A stretch of DNA of 64,000 nt from Welwitschia mirabilis (lineage: Eukaryota > Gnetophyta > Gnetopsida > Welwitschiales). The notes beneath the pieces were generated by a model. It made no database searches. It worked only from the letters and a program-made list of their open reading frames with translations, and was not told where the DNA came from. Below, one piece after another: positions 22,241-34,120 of the stretch; within the stretch, counting starts at the first letter, position 1; every line of letters begins with the position of its first letter. The stretch covers positions 264,064,159 through 264,128,158 of the forward strand of contig JBOZIK010000001.1 in assembly GCA_051453625.1 (NCBI GenBank). The letters are read 5' to 3'. A program made the translations under genes and the position numbers.

Positions 22241-23860
22241 TAGATCCTCTTTAGATGTTTTTCAATTTTTAATAAAGAAAGTAAAAACAAATAGAAGAAA
22301 GCTAATTTGGAAAGCTAATAAGAAATGGAATTTAAGCATAAATGATCTTACATTTTGTTAAATATTAAGAAAGATAAAGATTAAACAAAAAATTACATTT
22401 TTAGTTATATAATTTCATTTCAATCAAAGTAAATATTCCAAAAATTTCCTCCACGAAGTAGATAAATTTGTCCTTAACTTTAAGTAAGTTCATATGTAAT
22501 AATTAGAAGAAAAAGGCTCAAAGTATGAAGAGGTATAAAATAAGCCACATAAAAAAAGTAGAAAAACATGATCAAAAAATAAAAAGAAAAAGCAATACAA
22601 GAAAACTTGATGATGTATAAATCAAGATGAAGATGAAACTGATGATCAAAGATAAAAGCAAGAGGATGGCTAAGAGAAGGCTAAAGAACTAGAGATGATG
22701 ACAAGCTAAAAATATATATGTCCTATTAAGATTCAAGTAAAATGTAAAAATGGATTTAATAAATCTAAATAAAAATAATCAAGAAAATAAAAAATACAAA
22801 TGAACATAAAGATCTATAAAGAAGATTAACTACTTTACTCAAAATACTAACCTAGTCAAATTTAATTATATTCATAATAGAACTACTTGATAGTAAAGAT
22901 GTATGATTTAGTGCTAAACCATAAAAAGATTCATGTGAGAGAGAAAGTAATTTCAGTAATATAAAATGATTTTTGCATAAAGTAGTAATATCATATTAAG
23001 TCTAAAATTAGTCCAATGATTTGCTAAAGAAATAATGAAATTTTGCTAATATATCATCTAAGGATGAATGTTTTCTATCATGCTCATGAAGTTATGGCTT
23101 TAAAGTTATGGGAATCAAGTTAATAAGGCATTAAAAAATACCATTTATCATGATGATGAAAGTGATTCCACTACCAAAAGAGTAAGGATCTATAAGTTAA
23201 AACTAGATCATGGCCAGCTAACTCTTTGGTGGAATTCTCACAACTACCATATCATGCCGCCAAAGGTGCTTTTTAAGAAAATTTACCCTAATATGATTGT
23301 AGTTGAGAATCATGGAATTTATTTGAATATTTTGTTTTCTTATCCATTTTATTTTTTATTTTTAATTTAAAATTGGATATAATTTCCTTTATGAAACATT
23401 AATAAATCATTAAAATAATAAAATAACTAATTATAAAGTTATGATTTAGCATCTGATTTAACATAACTAATGATTAGGTGAAAATTATCATAAATATTAA
23501 ATCTCATAGACATTTAAATTTTTTATATTGGCTAAAATTCAACATTTATCATTCCAAACACCTAAAATAAAGAATTAATTTGATAAAATTATATATAAAA
23601 TCTAATACTACACCAAGTTAGTAAATGATCAAATAATAAGATGAATCATCAAAAGAATATGGCTAAGAAACTATTTAGATAACGGTAAAGGGAAGATAAT
23701 CCTCTTATATAAGAAGATCATATAAGTCAATTAATTTAATCATCTTCATGATATAATGATAATCATCAAATGATTGATATAAATTCAACCATTATCTATT
23801 TACTTTAAATATTCTATGAGTGTTTAAATTAGAATCTCAACAGAGTCATTAAGACGTAGT
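22241..23860 (-). other. 3' UTR of element IV
   Basis: About 1.6 kb without coding signal between polypurine tract and integrase tail. Carries the conserved 3' block at 23105-23310 (ACCATATCATGCCGCCAAAG and neighbours) shared with elements II, V and VII, and an upstream companion segment (CTACTTGATAGTAAAGATG near 22880) shared with V at ~26640 and II at ~9260. Confidence 0.6.
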
Positions 23861-23882
23861 TTCTCTATCTGATAAGGATCTA

Positions 23883-23994
23883 GCCATTTAGAGGTTAATT
23901 TATTATGAAGAGGACACACTCAGATATTAAATATAGAAGCCATTTAGAGTTTAATTTATTATGAAGAGGATACACTCAGATATTAAATATAGAA
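23883..23994. repeat. 56-bp tandem duplication in element IV
   Basis: Two units starting GCCATTTAGAG (23883 and 23939), nearly identical, each ending ATTAAATATAGAA. The low divergence between units compared with the age of the element suggests a recent slip or an assembly effect. Confidence 0.85.
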
Positions 23995-24626
23995 CCAAAT
24001 GACAAAGTTAAAAAAAAAATTAGAATTGCTTAAACTTTTTAGATGAGTTAAATATGAATATGATGATTCCATTTCTCATTAAGATGATGAATCTGGACTA
24101 GTCTATGTTAAATATTATTATAAAAATTTATAATGTTAAGTTGATAGATGGTTTTATAAAAATTATATCGCACATCAATGGAAATAACACAAGATTTATC
24201 ATACAGAAGTTCATAAGGGGAAAAATCAAGTAAATTATGGCAAGAAGTACAATAAGCCCAAAGTACATCATAAAGTTTAACAAGTTAAAACTTTTTATTT
24301 TAAAAAATTAGCTTTTAAAGAAATTTATTTATTTCCTTATTACCATTTTTAGCTTGATCATTAGTTTAATCATGATAAGCATTAAATATTCTATGCTCAA
24401 TTCTAACAGAGAAAAGAAGTTTTCTAAGAATCTTATTTATAAAATAAGTGCCTTGATCACTAACCAAAATTTTAAAAAAGCCAAATCTATGAAAAATATT
24501 ATATCTAAGAAAAGAATATACAATTTTAACATCATTTGTTATTGTAGGAATGGCTTTTATCCCTTTGATTATGTAATCCACAATCACTGAGGTGCAATTT
24601 TTATTATAAGAAGATGGTGTAAGAGG

Positions 24627-24631
24627 GCCTA
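24627..24631. repeat. Target-site duplication of element V, left copy (GCCTA)
   Basis: GCCTA adjoins the left LTR and GTCTA adjoins the right LTR at 35350-35354, a single C-to-T difference. Joining the integrase codons of element IV across this site restores collinearity with the uninterrupted integrase of element V, which supports the boundary. Confidence 0.72.
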
Positions 24632-25843
24632 CGTTGCAATGTATATTTATGCTTCCAATTCCAATATTATAAAGATCAAAGTTAACTTAGAACACCTAAA
24701 AAGCTAGTAATCTAATTGCACATAATACACATTTGCATAGTGGGATCAATCCAAATGTTATAAAATTAATTTCAGAAAGAGAAGGAGAATATGTTTTTAA
24801 GTTTTGCTTTATAGGAAATTAAATTAAATAACACAAGGATGAAAACAAAATGAAATTTAATGGAATGAAATGAAATTCAATGAAATGAAATGAGATGCAA
24901 ATCTAAATGTAATTAATTAGTAAAATTTCTAATTTATTATTACCTAGATTAGTCCTTATAGCCTATATCAATTATAAATTCATGTTACTTTCATTGCAAT
25001 TAAGAGAAGTTATAAGAAATAAATAATAAAGCATTTGAAAAGAGTTCTAATTTGATCAATATTTTTATTAATAAATTTGAATTACATCCACTTACAATAA
25101 CAACTCCTCAATAGAAGATTCATTGGCTAATAACAATGTAGTTCTTCTTACAAGTAGGATGGATCTCCTTAACTCTAACAATCTCTAATTATCACAAGAA
25201 TTTGGATGAAAAAAGATTATTTAGAATAAGGCCTAAGAGGGTCTATTTATAGTTTGGGATCGACGGTTAAGGATCACTAAGGGGTGTGAATGGAAAAGGC
25301 ATAATTAAAACTTACCCTTTCATAACAATTAGGTTAGTTTTACAAATTGTTTTGTTTTTCTTCTCTTGTATTGTCCCCATGACATAGTGGATGACCATTC
25401 TAACTAAAAACTAATACTTATCATGTGTCAACCATTTAACCTATGCTAACTTTCATCCTAGGTGTTGTCCCAATGACACAGGGGATGAATGTTAAAGCTT
25501 ATCCATTTGTACATGTTTGAACATAATTTTGTAGTTATCATTCCAATGATAAACTAAATAAATATTTTCATCAGTCATTCTAATGACATGAGGGATGAAA
25601 GTTATTTTTTCATGAGTCATCCCAACATAGTAAATAATCGGTTTTTCTTGCTTAACTTCATCTTAATTATTATGCTTTGGCTCGTTATCATGTAAAAATA
25701 ACTCCTTATGTGGAAAATTGGTGAATTTCATGACCTGTATGAAATATTTACATAATTTACATACATCCCTAGGATACCTATTAATAGGACCTAAAAAATA
25801 CTCCACAAGTATGTTAAATAGGTTAATTTGATTTTGCAACGTA
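24632..25843 (-). repeat. 3' LTR of element V
   Basis: Low end CGTTGCAATG (minus-strand ...TTGCAACG, expected ...CA); high end GCAACGTA (minus-strand start TACGTTGC, where the 5' copy has TATTATG). TATA box ACTATAAATAGACC on the minus strand near 25242-25253. Three dyad modules at 25371-25402, 25455-25490 and 25573-25602. Related to the LTR at 47117-48320. Confidence 0.82.
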
Positions 25844-27440
25844 GTCCTCCATCTAGCATTTATCAATCTTTGATAAAGTAAGTAGATAACAAGTTGTGAA
25901 TCAATTGTCAAAACGAGTAAAAAAAGAAAAAGAAACTTGAAAAATGTATATAGGATTAGAATTAAGTTTTGAGTATAACATATGAAATACATTAAATCTA
26001 TTAAAAAGCATAAGGGAAATATATGTATACTATCAATAATTAGTTTAACCTTATCACATATATTTATGTTAAGTAAAAAATATTAGCCTACAAATCATGT
26101 AATATATGTATCTACCCTCCCCTCCCCACCTCCTCCCCCAAACTAACTATGTAAGTTATCTCAAGTTGCATAAACAATGAAGAAAGGGAAAAGAAATTGA
26201 TCTAGATATGAAAAATCATCCTATATGGAAATTCAACGGAGTCATGGACTAGATTCTATAAAAGCATGTGTTTAGAGCATAAAAAATATTTTTAACAAGA
26301 GTATTAGCTCATGATTGCAAGATTAAGTGGTAGGAGAGGTTATGAAAAAGAGATATTATTAAGGAAAGAAAAGCATTAATGCTATCATGCTAAATGATGA
26401 TCAAGATATAAGTCAATTTGATTTTATGCATAATAATCCACTAATTAGAAAATATGATAAGTAAACTAGTAAATGATAAAGTCCTACATATTATTTTAAA
26501 AAAATAAAAAAATAACTTTGAAAAGAAAAGTTAACAAACTAAAATAAGACAAAAATAAAAATGGAAAAGATAAAATATAAAGAAGATTAATGTTTTACTC
26601 TAAATTCCAACATAGCAAATCTTCTTAGTGAAGGTTATAAAGCTACTTGATATATAAATGCATGATTCAATGGAAAACAATATAGAGTATTATTTGAAAG
26701 AGTAGTGATGATGACAATATTTAATGGTTATTTTTGTCAAAGTGTTAATTTATGTTTGAACTAGAATTCCACTTTAGCTATGATAACCATAATACGTTGA
26801 TGAGATATCATCTAATGATCAATATACTCATATACTCATGAAGTCTGTGCATCAGAGTGATAGAAGTTTCTAAGTTAATGCAGTATTGAATAGAACTGTT
26901 CATCATGATGAGGGGAGTGCAACCACTGCCAAGAGAATAAGGACCTATAAGCTAAAGCTAGATNNNNNNNNNNNNNNNNNNNNNNNNNNNNNNNNNNNNN
27001 NNNNNNNNNNNNNNNNNNNNNNNNNNNNNNNNNNNNNNNNNNNNNNNNNNNNNNNNNNNNNNNNNNNNNNNNNNNNNNNNNNNNNNNNNNNNNNNNNNNN
27101 NNNNNNNNNNNNNNNNNNNNNNNNNNNNNNNNNNNNNNNNNNNNNNNNNNNNNNATAAAAATAATGAAGCAATAAGGCATATGATTGAAAACAAGCATCA
27201 TATTAACATAATTAATAATTTTCAATAAAATAAATAAAGATATTAATGATAGATATTGGAATATCTTAAGATTGGTGGAATCCAATATTTACCACATAAA
27301 AACCCAAAGTAAAGAATTACTAATCATAGTAACACATATGAAAGTCAAACATAAATCAATTTAAATATGATCAATTGGCGTCATAACTTAAACTAAGGAG
27401 TAAAGTTAAGAAAGAATTTAATAGATGTCCAAGAAGATAT
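25844..27440 (-). other. 3' UTR of element V with polypurine tract
   Basis: The minus strand reads GATGGAGGAC directly upstream of the LTR start (25844-25853), the polypurine tract. No coding signal in the rest: an open frame at 25663-25992 spans LTR and UTR and is not a gene. The conserved 3' block begins near 26860 and is cut by a 191-base gap (26964-27154). A C-rich spot at 26115-26145 is a local oddity. Confidence 0.62.
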
Positions 27441-29149
27441 CATCCTTTTTGCAAAGAGGATCTTCCAAGTTAATTGCTTCTATCATGTTTAAGATATAAG
27501 AACAATCATTTAGAGATGTATAAAGTTTTAACCTTTATCCTTTTCCTTTTTGGATTTCTTGAGTTTGAAGGTTAAAGATCTCATATAGCCATTGGATTAC
27601 ACTCTTTTTACATGATAAGGACCAAGGCATTCATATGTTAACTTATTATGTAAATGATGCACTAAAGTATTATACAAAAGAATGAATTGACCTGGTTCAA
27701 TGAATTTATTGAGAAGCTTTTTATCATGATGAAATTTGGCCTAGGCTTTCTAGATGAATTATTTATGAATAGCAATCATTCTTTTCTTATCAAAGTGTTG
27801 AATTTGTGCTAAATTACAGTGAACATTCTTCTCATGATTCAATGCATTAAGTTAATGGCTAATATAATAAGAGTTGTAAAAAACATCAATAGGTAGAACA
27901 CACATTTTTTCATATACAAGTTCATAAGGTGAGAATCCAAGTAAATTTTACTAAGCAATATGATAAGCCCATAGCACATCATTAAGTTTAAAATACCAAG
28001 ATTTATTATTTTTAAAAATAAGTTTTTGGAGTATCTTCTTAATTTGTTTTTTAACATTCTCAACATAATCATTTATTTAAGGGTAATAGGCATTTGAAAT
28101 TCTATGTTTAATTCCTATATAAAGGAGGAGTTTCCTAAGAACTGTATTAATGAAACAAATACCTTGATCACTAATTAAGATTCTAAGAAAGCTAAAATAT
28201 GAAATATATTGGATTTTAGAAAGGAAAACATGGATTTATCACCATTGATTTGAGTAGGAATTGCTTGAACTCATCTTATAACATAGTCTACAACTACGAA
28301 ATGTAATTCTTGTTGAAAGGAAATGGTTTAAGAGGGTCTATAAAGTCTATCACCTAATAATTAAAAGGTTCAAATTCAAGGATAGGTTATAAGAACATAT
28401 CATGAGATTTGATTAGGACTCCAAAATGTTAACATGTATCACATATTTACACATGATCAAAAGAGTCTTTGAAAAGGATAGATCAATAGAAGCTAGCATG
28501 AAGGATTTTGGTGATGGTCTTTTGGCCACTAAAGTGACCTCCACATACATTACCATGGAAAAGGGAAAGAATGTAAAGTTGTTTCCACTCTAGCACATAA
28601 TTATTAAGGATTTGATATTTACATCTTAGATAGATGTATGGCTCATTCCATTTACAATCACCTAATTAATGGAGGAAAAATTTTCTTTAATTAGAAGTCC
28701 AATGTTGGGGGGTTTTTAAAGTGACAAGATAATTAACACTATCAACATACTGAGGAGTGAGATGTTTAGAATAAATAGCATATAAATCATGGGTTTAAAA
28801 TTATTGTTCATTAGGAAATAAATTCTTGATAGGAAGATTAGAAGAGAAATGTAAAGGATGCCTTTCTTAAGGAATTCTTAAAAGATGATCAGTAACATGA
28901 TTATGTTTACCTTTTTTATCTATGATGGTTAAGCTGAATTCTTAAATGCAAAGTATCCATTAAATAAGTCTAATACTCAAATCCTTTTTTGTCACAAGAT
29001 AGCAAATGACTACATGATCAGTGTAGACATTAGTATAAAAACCAAGAAGGTAATGTCTTAGATTGTAAAGGAAAAATATGATAGGAGATGTTTTTTTTAT
29101 TATGGTATATTTTAATTGAACTTTTGAAAGGGTTTTACTAATATAAGCA
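27441..29149 (-). pseudogene. Integrase and end of RNase H of element V (pseudogene)
   Basis: From 29149 downward on the minus strand: AYISKTLSKVQLKYT and YLLGFYTNVYTDHVVICYL, the end of the RNase H domain. Then an IIDKKGKHNHVTDHLLRIP linker near 28880-28930. Then integrase with VIDFIDPLKPF (~28350), SDQGICFINTVLRKLL (~28170), WYFKLNDVLWAYH (~27990), SPYELVYEKMC (~27910) and a basic C-terminal tail near 27560-27620. The SDQG aspartate is kept, but the core is interrupted by several stops. Collinear with elements I and IV. Confidence 0.8.
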
Positions 29150-29828
29150 NNNNNNNNNNNNNNNNNNNNNNNNNNNNNNNNNNNNNNNNNNNNNNNNNNN
29201 NNNNNNNNNNNNNNNNNNNNNNNNNNNNNNNNNNNNNNNNNNNNNNNNNNNNNNNNNNNNNNNNNNNNNNNNNNNNNNNNNNNNNNNNNNNNNNNNNNNN
29301 NNNNNNNNNNNNNNNNNNNNNNNNNNNNNNNNNNNNNNNNNNNNNNNNNNNNNNNNNNNNNNNNNNNNNNNNNNNNNNNNNNNNNNNNNNNNNNNNNNNN
29401 NNNNNNNNNNNNNNNNNNNNNNNNNNNNNNNNNNNNNNNNNNNNNNNNNNNNNNNNNNNNNNNNNNNNNNNNNNNNNNNNNNNNNNNNNNNNNNNNNNNN
29501 NNNNNNNNNNNNNNNNNNNNNNNNNNNNNNNNNNNNNNNNNNNNNNNNNNNNNNNNNNNNNNNNNNNNNNNNNNNNNNNNNNNNNNNNNNNNNNNNNNNN
29601 NNNNNNNNNNNNNNNNNNNNNNNNNNNNNNNNNNNNNNNNNNNNNNNNNNNNNNNNNNNNNNNNNNNNNNNNNNNNNNNNNNNNNNNNNNNNNNNNNNNN
29701 NNNNNNNNNNNNNNNNNNNNNNNNNNNNNNNNNNNNNNNNNNNNNNNNNNNNNNNNNNNNNNNNNNNNNNNNNNNNNNNNNNNNNNNNNNNNNNNNNNNN
29801 NNNNNNNNNNNNNNNNNNNNNNNNNNNN
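29150..29828. other. Assembly gap (679 N) in RNase H of element V
   Basis: Unsequenced; from its neighbours it should hold the first part of RNase H. Open frames crossing it are not evidence of coding. Confidence 0.95.
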
Positions 29829-30620
29829 TGACAATATTTACTCTAATCAAACTTGGTGACTTTATCAAGGAGGTAATGAAGGGGTTTTCAAATCTTAACA
29901 TAGTTCTTAATGAATCTTCTATAAAATTCAGAATGGCTAAGAAAAGATCTCACTTGTTTAACATTAGTTAGAGGAGAGAGGTTCTTAATGATATCTATAT
30001 TGGAGGAGTTCATTCTAATATTATTATAAGAGATGTAATGACCAAGTATAATTTCATCCCTTATAAGAAAATGACTTTTCTCCCAACTAAGATGAAGGCT
30101 AATTTCTATACAACGATTAATTACTTTTGCTAATCTTTCTAATATTTGTTCAAAAGAGTCATTAAAGATAGAAAAATCATACATAAAGATCTTGATAATA
30201 TTTGAGAAAATACCCATAATGGCTCTTTGAAAGATTCCTGAAGTATTAGATAGGCCAAAGGGGATTTTTTTAAGGTAAAAGTACCAAAAGGGAAGATGAA
30301 ACTTATCTTATATTAAACTTAGTTAGCAATGCACACTTGGTTATAACCACTATATCCATCAAAAAAGTAATAGTAATCATGGACTTGGATCCTATCAAGA
30401 ACTTGATTAAGAAAAGATAAGAAAAAATGATCTTTCTTGGTTACATCATTGGGTTTTCTAAAATCAATGCATACTCACCACTTTCCTTCCTTTTTTGGCA
30501 TTGTGATAATAGGGATAATCCATTCACTCTTCCAAATGGCATAGATGCTATCTACATTTATAAGTTTAATGATTTCATTCTTAACTACTTGATTAATGGT
30601 AGGATTAAGTAATCTTTAAG
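29829..30620 (-). pseudogene. Reverse transcriptase of element V (pseudogene)
   Basis: The minus strand gives the RT motifs in order: NPTINQVVKNEIIKLI (~30580), MPKKEGKW then CIDFRKPNDVTKKDHF (~30440-30480), FDGYSGYNQVCIA (~30340), FPFGTFTLKK (~30280), and the open stretch 29888-30217. That stretch contains FMYDFSIF and HLSWEKSHFLIRDEIILGHYI, then VRSFLSHSEFYRRFIK. The catalytic pair at 30176-30187 reads Y-D instead of D-D, so the first aspartate is lost. An otherwise complete palm and thumb, broken by a few stops. Confidence 0.85.
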
Positions 30621-31570
30621 ATTTCCTAATATATTTTAGCATTAACCTCTAGGTAAAGTTTATGTTGAAAAATATGAGAATGAATAACATGAGAATCTTT
30701 ATGAGTCCAAGAAAAAGCTTCTATTTTTAAAGTAAGAAGTTGAATTAAGGTTTTTTATTAGGAAGAATAAAGTTAATAACTGATCACTAATGGCTTATTA
30801 TGATTTTTATTTAAGAAAATGTATTTCAAACCACTAGGCAGGTCTTTAAGTGAAAGATCATTTTCATCCTTCATAGTTGTAAAAAACCAATCTTAATGTA
30901 AAATATTTTCAATGTATCTTACATGTTGGAGATTATGTTCAAGTATAGGATCAATGTCCTCATGAGAATAATTATTGAAAGAATGGTTTAAGAGATCTTG
31001 GTTGAGGTTGCAAGGGTTAAAGAAGTTTAAAGATTTAAGAATAATAGAAGATTCCTCCTCATCATCAAACAAGGTAAATTTATATAATGAAAGGAGTCTT
31101 TGTTATAAAGGATGATGTTAAACTAACATAGAGGACTTAACTTTTTCTTCTATATCTAATTCATCTAACATATCTTTCTTAATGGCATCGAATACTCTAA
31201 TACTAAAATTTTTATTACTGATATAACACTGCATCATCCTTGTGTAAATATTAATAATATAATGGACTATTGTATAAAAGACTCTTTTTAAAATTACAGG
31301 GTATCCTCCATTATTCTTGATCTTAATGATGACCACATCTATAGGATATACGGCTTCTTTAATTTGAATTACTATGTCTTTGATTATTCTTATAGGTTTC
31401 TTAATTATTGCATCAGTTAATCCTAACACTATTCTAGTAGGTTTAATTCTTCCTTCTAATATAAAATTTCTATAAATATGGAAAGGAATAATATTTACAC
31501 TTGCCTCTATGTTTATTAAGGCTTTTTTGATTTTCTTATTTCCTTTTTAAAATAATGCAAATAGTGGCTA
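30621..31570 (-). pseudogene. Protease and spacer of element V (pseudogene)
   Basis: Minus-strand reading: KKIKKALINIEASVNIIPFHIY near 31490-31560 (active-site Asp changed to Asn: ALINIEAS), then the open stretch 31118-31429. That stretch holds LTDAIIKKPIRIIKDIVIQI, a YPVILKRVFYTIVHYII segment equivalent to the second protease motif, and a Glu/Asp-rich end. The spacer to RT (30621-31117) has no recognisable domain apart from a KDLPSGLKY-like segment near 30830-30850, also found in element IV. Confidence 0.76.
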
Positions 31571-33509
31571 CCCCTAGATCTTTAAACTTAGGATGTTTTT
31601 TAGAAATTAAGTTGGAAAGGGATTACGTAATGAACATTTTACTTGGAATTGTTCTCTTTTATTTTATTTTGACTAGGCCCTTCTAAATATTGTTGTACTT
31701 GGAATGTCTTAAAGGATTTTCTAAAAGAGTAAGTTGATAGTAACATCATTTATAATTAACTTTGAGTACTCATCTTAAATTGGATTGGTGTTTAGTATAT
31801 CCATTCATGGAGTATTCTTCCTTAGTTGTTGGTTGTTGTTGGATTTAGAGTTGAAAGTAGGAGGAAGGTTTGGTTGATCAAGAATTTCAACATCATCTTC
31901 TTGAAGTACTTCCCTATCTTTATGAAAAGAAGTTGAGGGTTCTTCATGAAGAGTAGGGTTATCTCCACTTTTAATAACTAGTTTCCAATCTTTCTTTACA
32001 TCATTTGAATTTAGAATAGTTTAGATGATAAGTGATCCTTGAGGCCTTTGATTCTTAGCATGTTTTATCGAAGGAGACTAATTGAAATTTCTATGTTTTT
32101 ATTCTAGTTTTTTAGAATTTTATTAGTAGTATATTATGGTTTTCTAAACTCTTCCATTATTTCTCTACAATAGCCATTTCTATTGTAGTTAGAAAAATTG
32201 GGATGAGAGTTATGATTTCTATATTTATTATCAAATAAGGATTTGAAATATGTTGAAGGTCCATTATTTTCTAGTGATATTGTTGGTTACCTCCAAAGTT
32301 GTTTTGCCTTTAATTGAATGCATAAACTTCACTAAACATGTCCTTCCTACAAGTTGGTAAAGCTAGGCATTCTTTAGTAGGGTGAGAGTTTTCATCACAT
32401 AATAAGGGTTAGTCTGATTTAGTAATTTTTTGTTAGTTAATGCTTTTTTGTAACTCTTTAAGATACTAAGATTATTAAGTAGGATGTTAACATTTGATTC
32501 TTATTCTTCATGTTGCAATTTTTTCAAATATCTATGCATTTCACTTACAGTTATGGTATCTTTACATGTAGTTTTGAGCAAATTTTAACTTATTTTTACA
32601 AGGTATTATAATAAGTTCTAAGCATCATCTAAGGTTAAATGGAGTAAATTTCCACCACATGAAAAATCCACCATTTGTTTGATTTAACTATTTAATCCAT
32701 TATAGAAGTGATCAATAAATTCTTCTTTTGAAAACTCATTCACTAGGTTGAATGACATGACTATCATAAAGCTTTCATATGTTAAGAAGTAATATTCGTG
32801 AGGGTATTATTAGAAATTGATTACCTCACGAATATTATTAGAAATTGATTACCTCTTTTTTCTTGTCCTCATGACTATCCCATTTATGAATTATTTGATA
32901 AAAACTTCTTAAACTTAATTCTAACTCTAGAGACTTTTGTGTTTGATGGTTTTAAGCCTTTTTTTCTTTCCTTTTTCTCTAAGGGTGAAGGAAAGGATGA
33001 TCTTTAGGTTCTATCTAAAATTTTGTTTTTTCCAATTCCATCTTAGCTCTATGTTGAAAATGAATCCTCATTAGGTTCTTTAAAAACGGTAGGATAGGCA
33101 TTTAGGTTTTTTAACTCTATATCATATTTGATGGATAAATCAAAAGGGTTTTGAAGTTCCCTCTTTTATTATCCAACATATCCTTTAGAGTGATATTTTA
33201 ACTAAATGCTCTTGATATTCTGTATAAAGATTTGTTAGATTCCATTGAACTATAAGAATTAGAATGATTAGGAAAAGGAGAAAAGGTGGAATTTTTATTA
33301 GAACTTGATTGATTTTTAGAAATTTTCAAAGGTTTAGGAGTGTGTGAACAAGAATTACTAAATGCAAAATAACCATCTTACTCAATTAAAGAAATAAACT
33401 TTTCTTTATCACCTTGAGTTCTTAAATTAAAGTCCATCAAACCTTCTTTGATTACTTCTTTAATAAAACATCTTTCATGTTTGTGTTTGCCTTTTTTGGT
33501 ATTTATCAT
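31571..33509 (-). pseudogene. gag of element V (pseudogene)
   Basis: Probable start ATG at 33507-33509: MINTKKGKHKHERCFIKEVI, then KEGLMDFNLRTQGDKEKF, equivalent to the start of element III gag. The open frame 33378-33581 begins 24 codons further up in the leader. Further in: FSKEEFIDHFYNGLNS and VDFSCGGNLLHLTLDDA near 32640-32740, a capsid C-terminal motif. A zinc knuckle at 32367-32408 reads PLLCDENSHPTKEC, with the first cysteine position as proline. Frame shifts and stops are frequent. Confidence 0.76.
32791..32855. repeat. Combined inverted and direct repeat in gag of element V
   Basis: AATATTCGTGAGG (32791-32803) and its exact reverse complement (32824-32836) flank a 20-base loop. A ~23-base direct repeat (TATTATTAGAAATTGATTAC...) occupies 32805-32827 and 32833-32855. 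The arrangement is a typical footprint of template switching. Confidence 0.85.
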
Positions 33510-34099
33510 TTTCCTGTAAGGCAAAATTATACTATACAACTTCTTTACATTTGAGTGGCAATAACCTCTAGGATTACTCAAAGGTTCAAGGAGAAGTATA
33601 CACTAGATACATGTGGAAATCACTTATATTAGACAAAGTTCAACATGTAGGTCAAGTTTGTTGAAAGTAATAATCAATGTGGTAATTCCCATGATCACAC
33701 AAAGTGCAAGGGGTAGACCTAATAATAGTTGAAAATATCCTTTAAAGGAGGAGTAGACCTAAAAAAATAATTTTAAAAAATATGAGATGCTAAAAATAAA
33801 TTGATTTTTAAATTATAAATTGCTAAATTGAGATATAAATTCCTCAAATTATAATTGCTTTTAAAAGTAAAGGAAGGAAAATTGCAAGAAATTAGAAATA
33901 CAAATAATAATTCATAAGGAAAGAAGATTCAAGTACACTCTAAATGGATAATTAAGCAATTACTTTTAGACTAAAAGGTAATTAAGTAATTACAAGTAGA
34001 TATAATAGGATAAAATAAAATACTACTTAAATAAAAAATTTAAAGTAAATTCAAGAAACTCACTTGAGTAATGGCAATCTTCCTTTTCCTTTAAAGTAT
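33510..34099 (-). other. Leader of element V
   Basis: About 590 bases between primer site and gag start, A-rich, with no recognisable gene. Contains short direct repeats around GGTAATTAAG(C/T)AATTAC near 33945-33995. Confidence 0.5.
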
Positions 34100-34117
34100 T
34101 CTCCATTAATGATGATA
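34100..34117 (-). promoter_or_regulatory. Primer-binding site of element V, heavily decayed
   Basis: Minus strand TATCATCATTAATGGAGA, three bases after the LTR end. Nine positions differ from the tRNA-Asp-type site, seven of them G-to-A or C-to-T. Called mainly from its position and the bias of changes. Confidence 0.55.
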
Positions 34118-34120
34118 AAA

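Larger units (their letters stand above)
23861..24631 (-). pseudogene. Integrase of element IV, downstream part
   Basis: A 73-codon open stretch (24366-24587, minus) reads VDYIIKGIKAIPT, then FLRYNIFHRFGFFKI, then LVSDQGTYFINKILRKLL. This is the retroviral-type integrase core, and SDQGTYF holds the second acidic catalytic residue. Downstream, past stops, come DVLWAY (near 24240) and SPYELLYDKSC (near 24200), the family integrase tail. At 24631 the reading meets the LTR of element V and continues on its far side at 35350. A tandem duplication at 23883-23994 lies in the integrase tail. Confidence 0.82.

Noticed and set aside
24354-24590. 78-codon plus-strand open frame
   Set aside because: It is the antisense of the element IV integrase core (24366-24587, minus), which has clear SDQGTYF and VDY motifs.
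24631-25845. 10-bp inverted repeat CTACGTTGCA/TGCAACGTAG suggesting a DNA transposon
   Set aside because: The two arms are the flanks and ends of an LTR whose partner lies at 34121-35349; a polypurine tract and primer site fit the LTR model, and the exact match of the arms is partly chance.
25663-25992. 109-codon minus-strand open frame
   Set aside because: Spans the LTR/3' UTR boundary and polypurine tract of element V; hydrophobic composition comes from T-rich sequence and no family motif is present.
30427-30612. 61-codon plus-strand open frame
   Set aside because: Antisense of the element V RT fingers and palm (CIDFRKPN and MPKKEGKW on the minus strand).
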